Positions 17,415-26,081 of a DNA stretch of 42,121 nt are shown in pieces (the first letter of the stretch is position 1; each line of letters opens with the position of its first letter). The position numbers and the translations under genes are program-made. A model generated the notes under the pieces. That model was given only the letters and a program-made list of their open reading frames with translations. It was not told the DNA's origin and did not search any database. The stretch is taken from positions 1-42,121 of the forward strand of contig JAIPIG010000020.1 in assembly GCA_021734805.1 (NCBI GenBank), written 5' to 3'. Source of the DNA: Simkaniaceae bacterium (lineage in GTDB: Bacteria > Chlamydiota > Chlamydiia > Chlamydiales > JACRBE01).

Positions 17415-19019
17415 TTAATTATTAGAAAGATCCAGAAATTGATGGGAGGGGTTTTGTTTCATTGCATATTGCTTTTCCCAAGGCGAGGCAAACAAGACCA
17501 TCGGTTTTTGATGCATATCTTTGACAATTGTTGAGTTAAAAACTTTTTGAAAAGAGTTGAGATCTCCAACAATCCATGCGCTGCATTGGTAGGGAAGGGG
17601 CGAAATTTGCACTTCGACGCCATATTCATCTTGCAAACGGAATTGCATCACCTCAAACTGCAGTTGCCCTACCACCGCATAAATAAAGTCATTTTCTTGA
17701 TTATAGGATTCCAAGATCTGAACGGTTCCCTCTTCTCCAAGCTTTTTCATGCCTTTGTCAAAAGCTTTGCGCTTGCTCACATCTTTGGGGAAGACTTTAG
17801 CAAAAATTTCCGGTTGGAATTGAGGAAGGGGTTTAAAGTTGAATCCACCCGTGATGGAAATGGTATCGCCAATCGCAAAAGTTCCGGGGTTAATCACCCC
17901 AACAATATCTCCGGCATAGGCTACATCAACCGTTGTTCGTTCTTTAGAGAGTAAACTGTGAGGGCGTGAAAGGCGAATATCTCTTTGTAGTCGATGGTGT
18001 TTGACACTGAGATCGCGCTCAAATTTGCCCGAACAGATGCGCATAAACGCCGTGCTATCGCGGTGTTGCTTATTCATATTCGACTGGATTTTAAAAATAT
18101 AGGCGCTAAACGGGGTCTTCACAGGATCAATGATGAGATCATTTCCATCATTTCCTGTTGCCATTCTCACTTGAGGGGGAGGCGCTAAATGAATAAAGAT
18201 ATCAAAGAAGGGTTCGACTCCAAAATTAGTCAAAGCCGATGCAAAAAAGACAGGGGTTGTTTTGCCTTTTAAAAAGGCATCATGATCAAAAGCATTACCG
18301 GCAAGATCGAGGAGTTCGAGTTCTTGTTTGAGCTGCTCGAGTTTCTCTAGCTCCATCTTTTTAAGAAGATCGGGATCATCGAGAGCAAATTCATCGACGA
18401 GGGCCCGCTCAGATCCGCCCACTCCCTGTTTCGTAAATAAAAGGCATTTTTGCTTAATGCGATCATAGACTCCACAAAATTCTTTAGATGAGCCAATGGG
18501 CCAGTTATAGGCAAAAGTTTCAATGTTGAGGAGTTGTTCGAGCTCATCCATTAAGTCGAGAGGATCACGGCCGGGCATATCCATCTTATTGACAAAAGTA
18601 AGGATGGGGATATTGCGTAGACGACAGACTTCAAATAGCTTGCGCGTCTGTTTTTCTACCCCTTTTCCCGCATCGACTACCATGATGGCGCAATCTGCAG
18701 CTGTCAAAGTGCGATACGTGTCTTCTGAAAAGTCTTCGTGACCGGGAGTATCTAATATATTAATGACGACATCTTTGTAGTTAAATTGCATTGCAGATGC
18801 GGTAATTGAGATCCCTCTTTCCTGCTCGAGTGACATCCAATCGGAAGATGCCATGCGTCGACCTTTGCGTCCGCGAACAACTCCTGCCGTATGAATCATT
18901 CCGGAGTATAGGAGGAGTTTTTCAGTTAAAGTGGTTTTCCCTGCATCGGGGTGGCTAATAATGGCAAAAGTTCTTCTTCTGGCGATTTGCTCTGCAAGTT
19001 CTGTAGCTGGCGTATTCAT
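17415..19019 (-). CDS. prfC: Peptide chain release factor 3
   Basis: A translational GTPase that removes RF1/RF2 from the ribosome after termination. The G-domain motifs are intact: SHPDAGKTTLTEK (P-loop), GRKGRRMASSDWMSLEQERGIS (switch I region, RF3-specific), DTPGHEDFSEDTYRTL and NKMDMPGRDPLDL. The C-terminal domains continue through AYAGDIVGVINPG and VVGQLQFEVMQFRLQDEYGVEV. The 534-aa length is normal for RF3. A second gene (tsaC) follows on the same strand after the inverted repeat. Confidence 0.95.
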   Translation of the reverse strand: MNTPATELAEQIARRRTFAIISHPDAGKTTLTEKLLLYSGMIHTAGVVRGRKGRRMASSDWMSLEQERGISITASAMQFNYKDVVINILDTPGHEDFSEDTYRTLTAADCAIMVVDAGKGVEKQTRKLFEVCRLRNIPILTFVNKMDMPGRDPLDLMDELEQLLNIETFAYNWPIGSSKEFCGVYDRIKQKCLLFTKQGVGGSERALVDEFALDDPDLLKKMELEKLEQLKQELELLDLAGNAFDHDAFLKGKTTPVFFASALTNFGVEPFFDIFIHLAPPPQVRMATGNDGNDLIIDPVKTPFSAYIFKIQSNMNKQHRDSTAFMRICSGKFERDLSVKHHRLQRDIRLSRPHSLLSKERTTVDVAYAGDIVGVINPGTFAIGDTISITGGFNFKPLPQFQPEIFAKVFPKDVSKRKAFDKGMKKLGEEGTVQILESYNQENDFIYAVVGQLQFEVMQFRLQDEYGVEVQISPLPYQCSAWIVGDLNSFQKVFNSTIVKDMHQKPMVLFASPWEKQYAMKQNPSHQFLDLSNN

Positions 19020-19069
19020 TTAACTCTTCTAATAAATGGTATAACTATACTGAAGAAAGAGTAATTTTT

Positions 19070-20170
19070 CTATGAAAACTTGGTATGAGATTCCGCTCTT
19101 TTTTGCAAGATCACTGAAAAAAAGTAGCAAAGGGGAATCACGACTAAGAGAAGACCCAGCGTGAGAAAATGAGATTTCAATAAAAGAGCGCTGATTAAAT
19201 GGGGGACTGAATAATTGAATTCAATCAATCCACAGGATGTCCCTCGAATAGTGGGAGAAACTGAGTTGACAAGAACGTCATAGACAAAGGGGATAAAAAA
19301 CCCTCCCAGACATCCGACAACGACATAGATATAGGTTGCATTGATTGTTGAAGGTCCCAAGACATAAGAATAAATCAAAGGGATAATCGATGTGAAAAAA
19401 GCAATGCCATAGGTGATTGTCAAGATGGAGACATGAGGCAATTTTTTATAAAAGAAAGCAAAGCCACATCCAACAATGGAGCCCATAGCTAAGACGATAT
19501 AAAATTGTTCACTTAGTATAGAAGTTTCAACGAATGTATTAATAAAGAAATAGGCAAGCTGAGTGAAAAAAAAGGCAAGGAAAGTAAAGAGGAATTTTTT
19601 GCGGTCTTTCGGGTGAATTTCTCGATGGAATTGGAAGAGTTTATGTTTGACTCGTTCATCGCGTCGATCGAAAAAGAAAACGGCTGAAAAAATGATGTTG
19701 ACGATCAATACGATGAGAGCGGCAAAGTTAATGAGGACCTCATATTGGAACAAGTAATTGTAAAAGACCCAAGGGAATAAAAAGGCGAGGAAGCAAATCG
19801 CCGCAATCTTTACTTTAGAGCTCTGAGGAAAGTTGTCAATCATTCCGGCCAGCCCCACGGAATAGGGATGAAATAGCAATCCCAAAATCGGTAGAAATAA
19901 CACAGCTTCTTTTGTCAATATAATGAGCAAAAGCGTTGCGATTCCAAATACCTGTGTTAAGATAAAAATCTTCTTTCTACAAAACAGATCTGAAGCAAAT
20001 CCAATAAATACGGCGCCTAAAGCCTGAAAGCTCACCCATGAAAAATAGGCAATGACAGACTCCTTTAAGTGCAAATGGACCTTAATTGACATCACTGTTG
20101 CCATAGCTATCGCAATACACACGGGAATTGCCGTCGCATAGACACTGATTTTATGATGCTTATTTGCCAT
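19070..20170 (-). CDS. MFS-family transporter
   Basis: An integral inner-membrane protein of 366 aa with about 11-12 hydrophobic segments. I start it at MANKHHKIS because GGAG lies 7 bases upstream; the ORF can extend 11 codons further. The loop after the second helix, GFASDLFCRKK, matches the MFS motif GxxxDrxGRr in degenerate form. A central basic loop (FFDRRDERVKHKLFQFHREIH) separates two halves. There are acidic and Pro residues in the later helices but nothing to fix the substrate. It is slightly short for an MFS protein. It is preceded by 130 bases of AT-rich DNA shared with the start of the exported-enzyme island. Confidence 0.8.
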   Translation of the reverse strand: MANKHHKISVYATAIPVCIAIAMATVMSIKVHLHLKESVIAYFSWVSFQALGAVFIGFASDLFCRKKIFILTQVFGIATLLLIILTKEAVLFLPILGLLFHPYSVGLAGMIDNFPQSSKVKIAAICFLAFLFPWVFYNYLFQYEVLINFAALIVLIVNIIFSAVFFFDRRDERVKHKLFQFHREIHPKDRKKFLFTFLAFFFTQLAYFFINTFVETSILSEQFYIVLAMGSIVGCGFAFFYKKLPHVSILTITYGIAFFTSIIPLIYSYVLGPSTINATYIYVVVGCLGGFFIPFVYDVLVNSVSPTIRGTSCGLIEFNYSVPHLISALLLKSHFLTLGLLLVVIPLCYFFSVILQKRAESHTKFS

Positions 20171-20302
20171 ATCCGAACTCCGGTATATCCACAAATTAAG
20201 CAAGCGCCATCATTTTAGCAATGTGTTTTTCAATATACACAAATGAAGTTGCTTATGTATACATATCCCGAACTGAATTGAAAAGTTAGCGGGGATACCT
20301 TT

Positions 20303-21349
20303 GTGAAAATTTTATTGTCTATTTTAATTGTTATTTGTGGAGTGCTTGAGGCCTACGATACGAGTTTCAGTGAAATCTTTGAGAGTCTATATGAAAAAAA
20401 TCATACATATAAAAATGACTGGTGCGATCAGCTGAAGGATCAGATTGCAAAGATTACAACAAATGCGGGAAGGAGTGTTTCTTATCTCGAGTTAAAAAAT
20501 GCAGGGGTTGATGAGGACTGTTTGGATGCCATGGCAACCGCATTTTGTCAAAAATATCAAGATGCCTATATTGCTACAGTTTGGCCAACGATGAGCTATG
20601 AGTCTGAAAAGATGGTCTATCAGGTCCTTTCAGAATATGCAACCGTTGTATATCACAAAAAATTTACATTAAAAAATAATGGTCCAAGATCCCTTCTAAA
20701 TATGATACCTGAAAAAGTGCAATGGATTTCTAAAGATTTTCATCGCTACTTTCCGGCCGGAAAAAATGAATATGCGTTAATGTGTTTTGTCGTTAGGTCT
20801 CCTTCTCAACAATGTATGATTTTAGCTAAAAGAAAATTAAGAGGGATTGTCAAACTAGATCCATATTGCATGCATATCAATGATACGCACCCTCAGTGTT
20901 TAGATCTCGCATACGCACTACTTAATAATAATTCTATCCACTTCTTAAACCACCAAAGGACTAGAAATTTTAGGGTGTTTAACTCGCTAATGCCTCGGTA
21001 TATAAAGTTTATTAAACGTAAAAAAATTCCATTACAAGATGTTTGTATTGATGGGAGTGCAGTATTATCGGCATATGGTTTGAGGGATTGTGCATTGGAT
21101 TTTGATTTTTTATGTACTAAAAGAGGGGAGTTTGGAAGAATTCATCCGTTAGATCATCACAATGAAGCATGGGAAAAGCTCGGTTATTTAATAAATGAAG
21201 TGATATATAATCCAAAAAAACACTTCTATTTTAAAGGATTAAAATTTGTAAGTCTTACTGAAATCCGCAATTTTAAATTCAAACAAGGCCGTGCCAATGA
21301 TATGCAAGATGTAAAAAATATTGATGAATTTTTAAAAAATCATTTGTAA
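20303..21349 (+). CDS. Exported protein with nucleotidyltransferase-like C-terminal domain
   Basis: The GTG start follows GCGGGGA. Residues 1 to about 17 are a signal peptide (MKILLSILIVICGVLEA). The middle part is unrecognised. The C-terminal third has DGSAVLSAYGLRDCALDFDFL, which fits the GS-x(n)-DxD pattern of the polymerase-beta-type nucleotidyltransferase fold, followed by HFYFKGLKFVSLTEIRNFK and a terminal helix KQGRANDMQDVKNI. Similar short domains can accompany glycan genes, so transfer of a nucleotidyl or phosphoryl group in glycan modification is possible. It is the first gene of the main operon, 50 bases before the next. The function remains unproven. Confidence 0.6.
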   Translation: MKILLSILIVICGVLEAYDTSFSEIFESLYEKNHTYKNDWCDQLKDQIAKITTNAGRSVSYLELKNAGVDEDCLDAMATAFCQKYQDAYIATVWPTMSYESEKMVYQVLSEYATVVYHKKFTLKNNGPRSLLNMIPEKVQWISKDFHRYFPAGKNEYALMCFVVRSPSQQCMILAKRKLRGIVKLDPYCMHINDTHPQCLDLAYALLNNNSIHFLNHQRTRNFRVFNSLMPRYIKFIKRKKIPLQDVCIDGSAVLSAYGLRDCALDFDFLCTKRGEFGRIHPLDHHNEAWEKLGYLINEVIYNPKKHFYFKGLKFVSLTEIRNFKFKQGRANDMQDVKNIDEFLKNHL

Positions 21350-21399
21350 ATTTTTTTATAGGATAAAGAACGCCGGGTATACTTGTTGGATTATAATAA

Positions 21400-22335
21400 A
21401 TGATTTTATCTAAAATTATTAAAATATATTTTTTAATATTTACTTTAAGTTTTTGTGTAATTCAGTGTGAAGAAATTTCAGAAAATGAGATTCACAAGCT
21501 CTTAAGTCAATACAAAAGACCTTTTACTTTCTTATGCATTGGAAAGCCGATGCCCTCTTTTTTTTATATGACGTCCACTTATCCAAAAAGTTCATTTGTA
21601 ATATGTCATTTATCGCTTTCAAATGAGATACAAGATCGATTTCGATCCTTTGATAATATTATTTGGTTAGCTCATCAGCTGAATGCAGGTGATATTGAAA
21701 ATTTGTCCAAATGTGAAAATTTTGATGTCATTTTAGTTTCAGATAGAGATGATTCATTGATGCAAAGAAGACCGGATATGGTATTAAATTTGCAGAAAAT
21801 GACACAATTTTTACTCATAAAATCCGGATCTGATTCTACGAACAGGTATCATTTTTTCGAAAAAAAAACAGATTCAACACTAGTTAAAACGTCGTTGATT
21901 CATCCGAGAAAGAGAAAAAGATCGTATACGATTGTTCACACGTTGAATGAAAAATATATTTGCAAGCACAGTCCTCAATCAATCAGAAAATGCGAATGGT
22001 ATCCCGGTATTAATTTGTTAACCTATTTGCTATATAGAGGAAAATGGCCTCAAAGAAGCACACTCGTTTCACATATTCCGATTGATTACTCCCACACGGA
22101 TTGGACTCCAAACAATATGATTGTTCAAGGAGATCGCATTAAATTAATAGATGGGGATGATCCTCTGTATCAAAATATAAAACCCGACCAAAGAATAAAA
22201 ATTAATTTGGCTCAAAGGAAATTAAAACAACTTATTTTAAAGTCAGCCGGAGAGTCATTTGAAAAGACAAGAAAGAGATTCATACAAATTTATGGGTTTG
22301 GTCACTACTTTGATCAAGATGAAGTTGATGAATAA
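21400..22335 (+). CDS. Exported methyltransferase-like / kinase-like protein, paralogue A
   Basis: A 311-aa protein with a signal peptide (to about residue 24, ...FCVIQCEE). The N-terminal half (RPFTFLCIGKPMPS, then FDVILVSDRDDS) looks like a methyltransferase-type Rossmann fold with the glycine loop reduced. The C-terminal half carries SHTDWTPNNMIVQGDRIKLI then DGDDP: His232, Asp234 and Asn239 match a kinase or APH-type catalytic loop HxDxxxxN, and the following D matches the metal-binding DxD. It is a clear paralogue of the 30392 protein, with the shared block (W)(Y/E)PGINL. The N-lobe is very short, so activity is uncertain. Gaps of 50 and 22 bases link it to neighbours. Confidence 0.65.
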   Translation: MILSKIIKIYFLIFTLSFCVIQCEEISENEIHKLLSQYKRPFTFLCIGKPMPSFFYMTSTYPKSSFVICHLSLSNEIQDRFRSFDNIIWLAHQLNAGDIENLSKCENFDVILVSDRDDSLMQRRPDMVLNLQKMTQFLLIKSGSDSTNRYHFFEKKTDSTLVKTSLIHPRKRKRSYTIVHTLNEKYICKHSPQSIRKCEWYPGINLLTYLLYRGKWPQRSTLVSHIPIDYSHTDWTPNNMIVQGDRIKLIDGDDPLYQNIKPDQRIKINLAQRKLKQLILKSAGESFEKTRKRFIQIYGFGHYFDQDEVDE

Positions 22336-22357
22336 AGATCCTAAATAGGAGGTATAT

Positions 22358-22948
22358 ATGACAAAGTTAAAAGTTTTTTATTATTTTTTTTTGAGTCTTT
22401 CTTTAAATGCTTTTGCGAATGCAAAAAGTGACACCTTTGCAAGGTTTCGGAATGAGTATTTTATAGAAACGGGGTCATATCAAGGTGGGGGTGTTGAGAA
22501 GGCTTTAGAAGCCGGTTATAAGCATGTCTATTCAATAGAAATCCTTCCACAATATCATAATTTTTGTTTAAAGAAATTTAAAGGCAACTCCCGAGTTCAT
22601 TTAATTCTCGGTGATTCCGTTAAAATTTTCCCTCAGATTCTAAAACAAATCGATCGTCCGGCGACTTTTTGGCTCGATGCTCATTTTTGTTCATACGATG
22701 GAAAGAGAAGACAAAAAGGGTATATGGCAAAGACGACATCACTTAAGGAAGAATTAATTGCCATTCGAAATCATCCGATCAAAACACATACGATTTTAAT
22801 TGATGATGTGCGGTTATTTGAGTCAGACCATATGGAGAGAATAACTTTAAGTGAAGTTAAAAGCTTATTGAGATCGATTAACCCAAACTATCAAATTTAT
22901 CGAATTGACGGTTCTTTTCCTAATGATATTTTAGTTGCAACGCCATAA
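22358..22948 (+). CDS. Exported class I methyltransferase-like protein, paralogue A
   Basis: The start follows AGGAGG (about 7 bases). The signal peptide ends near NAFANAKS. The mature domain opens with YFIETGSYQGGGVEKALEAGYKHVYSIEI, a methyltransferase motif I with the acidic residue after strand 2, then LILGDSVKIFP, FWLDAHF and HTILIDDVRLF. This layout is common for FkbM-like or small-molecule methyltransferase folds. The nearest relative in the window is the 28023 protein. The substrate is unknown; with glycosyltransferase neighbours on both sides, sugar methylation is a guess. It is only 3 bases from the next gene. Confidence 0.7.
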   Translation: MTKLKVFYYFFLSLSLNAFANAKSDTFARFRNEYFIETGSYQGGGVEKALEAGYKHVYSIEILPQYHNFCLKKFKGNSRVHLILGDSVKIFPQILKQIDRPATFWLDAHFCSYDGKRRQKGYMAKTTSLKEELIAIRNHPIKTHTILIDDVRLFESDHMERITLSEVKSLLRSINPNYQIYRIDGSFPNDILVATP

Positions 22949-22951
22949 GCC

Positions 22952-23908
22952 ATGTTTAGGATATTACCCCGACTTGTTATTTTCTTTTGTTTTGTTAGTA
23001 GCTTTTTTTCTAGGGGGCTATTTTCAGATTCAAGAGACCAATTGAAGGTCCTTTGGGTTTCATATCCCCAAAAGCACTATTTCCAAGCGGATTGGATTGA
23101 ATATTTGCTTTCTGATTTTAATACTCAGGTTTCTTTTGATCCCGATTTAAAACATTTAGAAAATGGATGCCTGCTCATTTTTTCTGAAAATTTAAAAAAT
23201 GAGCACATTGCACTCATTAAGAAATTTGCTCACGATGGAAAAAAATTCGGCTTAGTTCATATTGGGGATGAAGCCTATAGAGCAAATATAGAGATATATC
23301 AATATGCATCGTTTGTCTTTCGAGAATACTACTCTCAAAAAATTGCACAGATATATCGACATGTCTTTTTTTTACCTCTTGGTTCCAAAAGGGGCTTTAT
23401 TTTGAATAAGGCTTGTCATGAACTCCCCAAAATTTCAGATAGGCCCTACCTCTGGTCATTTATGGGACAAGTGACTAAAAGCTCAAGAAAGAGTATGATT
23501 GCCCACCTTAAACAATTAAAAGCTCAATCATTTTGCCATTTTAATCATTCGTTTAACAGTCAAGATTGCTTATCGACGGAGACATATCAACATGTTTTAA
23601 AAAATACAATTTTTTCTCCCTGTCCCAGAGGATGGATCAATCTTGATTCTTTTCGTCTTTATGAATCTCTAGAATCGGGATGTATCCCAATCGTTGAGAG
23701 GGGTAGGGATGCCTATTTCTTAAATGCTTTTAAAAATCCTCCTTTTCTTATTGTCAGATCTTGGAAGGAAGCGAGAAATGCCATTAAAAATTTGCAAAAT
23801 GATCCGGAAGAAATTGAAAAGTTAAGGTTGCGCTGTTTTAATTGGTGGATAGAGGAAAAAAGACAATTAAAAAAATCGATACATGATCAGATAAGGAAAA
23901 TCCAATAA
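22952..23908 (+). CDS. Exported exostosin-like glycosyltransferase
   Basis: A 318-aa protein with a signal peptide or anchor at 1-25 (MFRILPRLVIFFCFVSSFFS). The C-terminal donor-binding block FSPCPRGWINLDSFRLYESL then ESGCIPIV (about 221-250) is the conserved part of exostosin/GT47-like and related GT-B enzymes, with its invariant Glu. Before it, YLWSFMGQVTKSSRK resembles the exostosin FxG...R strand-loop. The donor is unknown. It is 3 bases after the previous stop and 2 bases before the next start, so clearly in an operon. Confidence 0.75.
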   Translation: MFRILPRLVIFFCFVSSFFSRGLFSDSRDQLKVLWVSYPQKHYFQADWIEYLLSDFNTQVSFDPDLKHLENGCLLIFSENLKNEHIALIKKFAHDGKKFGLVHIGDEAYRANIEIYQYASFVFREYYSQKIAQIYRHVFFLPLGSKRGFILNKACHELPKISDRPYLWSFMGQVTKSSRKSMIAHLKQLKAQSFCHFNHSFNSQDCLSTETYQHVLKNTIFSPCPRGWINLDSFRLYESLESGCIPIVERGRDAYFLNAFKNPPFLIVRSWKEARNAIKNLQNDPEEIEKLRLRCFNWWIEEKRQLKKSIHDQIRKIQ

Positions 23909-23910
23909 AA

Positions 23911-24852
23911 ATGAAATACCCTCTTTTTATTTTCACTTTCATTTTGCTTCAGAGTTTTCATCTCATGGGGAATGAGTCCTATAACTTACCCCCCCGGTAT
24001 TTTAATGCTTCTATTCCACAAGCCCCAATTCGAATGAGTAGTGATCCTTTTATTTCGGGAGATTCTTTTCGCTTTATCTGCGATCATCATATCGACGAAA
24101 CAAAACAACCTTTTTTTCCAACAAAGGTGAAAAAGGGGGATATTATTTATGTGACACCGGGCGCACTGAATTTTTTCTTCAAAAGAATCCATCCAAAAAT
24201 ATCTCAAAAATATATTTTGTTAACGCATAACTCAGATGAAGCATTTCCCGGACGTTTTGCAAAGAGATTGAATGATGATACCATTGCCTATTGGATGACG
24301 ACAAATAATTTAATGCCGGATCATCCAAAAATGATCAGCTTACCTATTGGGATTGCAAATCGATACTGGCCTCATGGAGACGTTTCCTTATTTGAAAAAA
24401 TTGTGAAGGAGTGTTATCCAAAGAAACATTTATTGGTTTTAAATTTTCTACCTCACACCAATCCAAAAATAAGAAAGCCCTTAAGAGCTTTTTATTTGAA
24501 TAAACCTTTTTGTTACTGTTCTTCAGTTAAAGATTTGAGCGCATATTTAATAGATATGAAACAGTCCCATTTTATTTTAAGTCCATTTGGCAATGGGCTT
24601 GACTGTCATAGAACATGGGAAGCACTACTTATGGGGGCTATTCCTATTGTTGAGTCATCCCCCCTTGATTGTTTATTTGACGGATTACCTGTTTTGATTG
24701 TCAAAAACCTATACCTTTTAAATGAAACTTTTTTATTGGATCAAAAGAGTCGGTTTTCAAAGTTGAGATTCAACGCAGATAAAATATTTTTCAGTTATTG
24801 GAAGAAATTAATTGCATCTAAAAAAATCGAGATTATAGGTGAGAAAGACTAA
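23911..24852 (+). CDS. Exported exostosin-like glycosyltransferase
   Basis: Signal peptide at 1-20 (MKYPLFIFTFILLQSFHLMG). The mature chain matches the first 330 residues of the 33267 fusion almost domain for domain: SGDSFRFICDHHIDET / SGDTFRGIADFLYDET, KKGDIIYV / KSGDIIFV, ILLTHNSDE / ILISHNSDD, and SPFGNGLDCHRTWEALLMGAIPIV / SPRGNGIDCHRTWETLYMGGIPVV. The last is the GT47-like donor site, at about 222-245. This copy lacks the methyltransferase domain. Its final 14 bases overlap the next gene. The sugar is not determinable. Confidence 0.75.
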   Translation: MKYPLFIFTFILLQSFHLMGNESYNLPPRYFNASIPQAPIRMSSDPFISGDSFRFICDHHIDETKQPFFPTKVKKGDIIYVTPGALNFFFKRIHPKISQKYILLTHNSDEAFPGRFAKRLNDDTIAYWMTTNNLMPDHPKMISLPIGIANRYWPHGDVSLFEKIVKECYPKKHLLVLNFLPHTNPKIRKPLRAFYLNKPFCYCSSVKDLSAYLIDMKQSHFILSPFGNGLDCHRTWEALLMGAIPIVESSPLDCLFDGLPVLIVKNLYLLNETFLLDQKSRFSKLRFNADKIFFSYWKKLIASKKIEIIGEKD

Positions 24853-25963
24853 TTTTTTTCTGTTTTTATGTATCCTATGCCTTTTCTCCAAGTGTTTTTG
24901 TACATATAAAGTCTTGTTCGTAGGCTTTATTCCCAAGGGGGGCGAGGAACAAATTCAAAATAAATTAAACTCTACAGCCGTTTCATTAGGTTTTTATGAA
25001 GGGTGGTGGACGGTTATTACTGAAATGAAAAAGAGAGATATCGAACTTTCATTTCAAGAAAACACCTCCTTTTGCACTAATTATAAAAGAAATGATAAAC
25101 GATGGAATGCACTCAAAGATTATTATGATTTATTTGTTTTTTACGATTTTCCAAACAGCTTAAACCCTTTTATCCCTTATCAATTGGGGGATAAATCAAT
25201 ACTGGTGCTTTCTGAGCCCCCAAGCGTCATCCCGAATCAATATGATTTGACGATCCTAAAAAACTTTGCTCGGGTATTGACATGGAGGGATGACTGGGCG
25301 GGAAACGAGAATATGAGAAAATTTTATTACCCTGTTCTCAAAAAATATCAGGGGGGAGATCCGTTTATAGAGCGGAAGTTAAGTTGTATGATTTGCAATA
25401 ATAAGAGCTCATTAACCCCCGGAGAACTCTATTCCGAAAGAAAAAGAATCATTAAGTTTTTCAAAAAAGATTCACAAAATTTTGACCTTTTCGGAACAGG
25501 GTGGAATAAGAAAAAAATAGCCAATTATCAAGGCCAAATTCCATATAAGTACGATACTTTGAAACATTACCGGTTTAATTTTTGCCTAGAAAATATCAAG
25601 GGGGAAAAGGGATATATTACGGAAAAAATATTTGATGCTTTTGAAGCCGGATGTATTCCTATTTACCTAGGCCCTTCAAATATCGATGAATATATCCCTC
25701 ATGATTGTTACATCAATTATGCTCAATTTCCTTCATTGAAGCATCTTAAACAGTTTATGTTAGATTTTACTGAGGATGAGTATCATCGATATATCGAGAA
25801 TATTAAAAACTATTTAGAATCACGCGAAGTACAAAAATTTTCAGTCGATCATTATTCACAAATCATCTTGAAAGAGATTTTTGAACGGAGGCCAAGCTGC
25901 AATCTCCCTGATCAAGCCGGGAGCTCACGCGGCCAACGGATAGTGGTAGCCAATATGCCTTAA
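24839..25963 (+). CDS. Exported GT10-family (alpha-1,3/4-fucosyltransferase-like) protein
   Basis: The GTG start overlaps the previous gene by 14 bases. A hydrophobic leader lies at 4-20. The C-terminal block FNFCLENIKGEKGYITEKIF then DAFEAGCIPIYLG and IDEYIPHDCYINY (about 247-300) is the GT10 fucosyltransferase signature: FxxxxEN...YxTEK, A..AG.IPIY.G and the IP-xx-cFI strand. Such enzymes transfer fucose from GDP-fucose to GlcNAc, as in Lewis-type antigens; the acceptor is unknown. The last ~28 residues (from FERRPSCNLPDQ to the stop) are encoded by a dispersed repeat and do not look like family sequence, so the natural C-terminus was probably near ILKEIF. Confidence 0.8.
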   Translation: MRKTNFFLFLCILCLFSKCFCTYKVLFVGFIPKGGEEQIQNKLNSTAVSLGFYEGWWTVITEMKKRDIELSFQENTSFCTNYKRNDKRWNALKDYYDLFVFYDFPNSLNPFIPYQLGDKSILVLSEPPSVIPNQYDLTILKNFARVLTWRDDWAGNENMRKFYYPVLKKYQGGDPFIERKLSCMICNNKSSLTPGELYSERKRIIKFFKKDSQNFDLFGTGWNKKKIANYQGQIPYKYDTLKHYRFNFCLENIKGEKGYITEKIFDAFEAGCIPIYLGPSNIDEYIPHDCYINYAQFPSLKHLKQFMLDFTEDEYHRYIENIKNYLESREVQKFSVDHYSQIILKEIFERRPSCNLPDQAGSSRGQRIVVANMP

Positions 25964-25968
25964 CCGTC
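25883..25968 (+). repeat. Dispersed repeat inserted at the end of the GT10 gene
   Basis: GAACGGAGGCCAAGCT at 25883-25898 is identical to 10545-10560 after dps. Both are followed by a CCCTG...AAGC.GGGAGCT-type palindrome and, after different spacing, by CGTCAAAA or CTGTCAAAA. Here the repeat is read in frame and supplies the final codons and stop of the GT10 gene. Confidence 0.65.
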
Positions 25969-26002
25969 AAAAAATCTCCTCTATTCATCGAGGGATTTTT
26001 TT
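25969..26002 (+). terminator. Rho-independent terminator after the first island operon
   Basis: AAAAATC(T)CCTC pairs with GAGGGATTTTT around a short loop, with one bulged base, and ends in a run of seven T. It lies just after the GT10 stop at 25963 and 80 bases before the next gene. It probably separates the operon from 20303 to 25963 from the one starting at 26082. The A-run on the other side could make it bidirectional. Confidence 0.75.
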
Positions 26003-26081
26003 AATTACTTCAAATCAAATTCGTTTACAAATTCTGAAATCTTTTATAACCTTCCATCTTTTCATTCAATGGAGCGTGTAT

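Noticed and set aside
17547-17954. 135-aa ORF on the plus strand inside prfC
   Set aside because: It is antisense to conserved RF3 sequence and has no features of its own.
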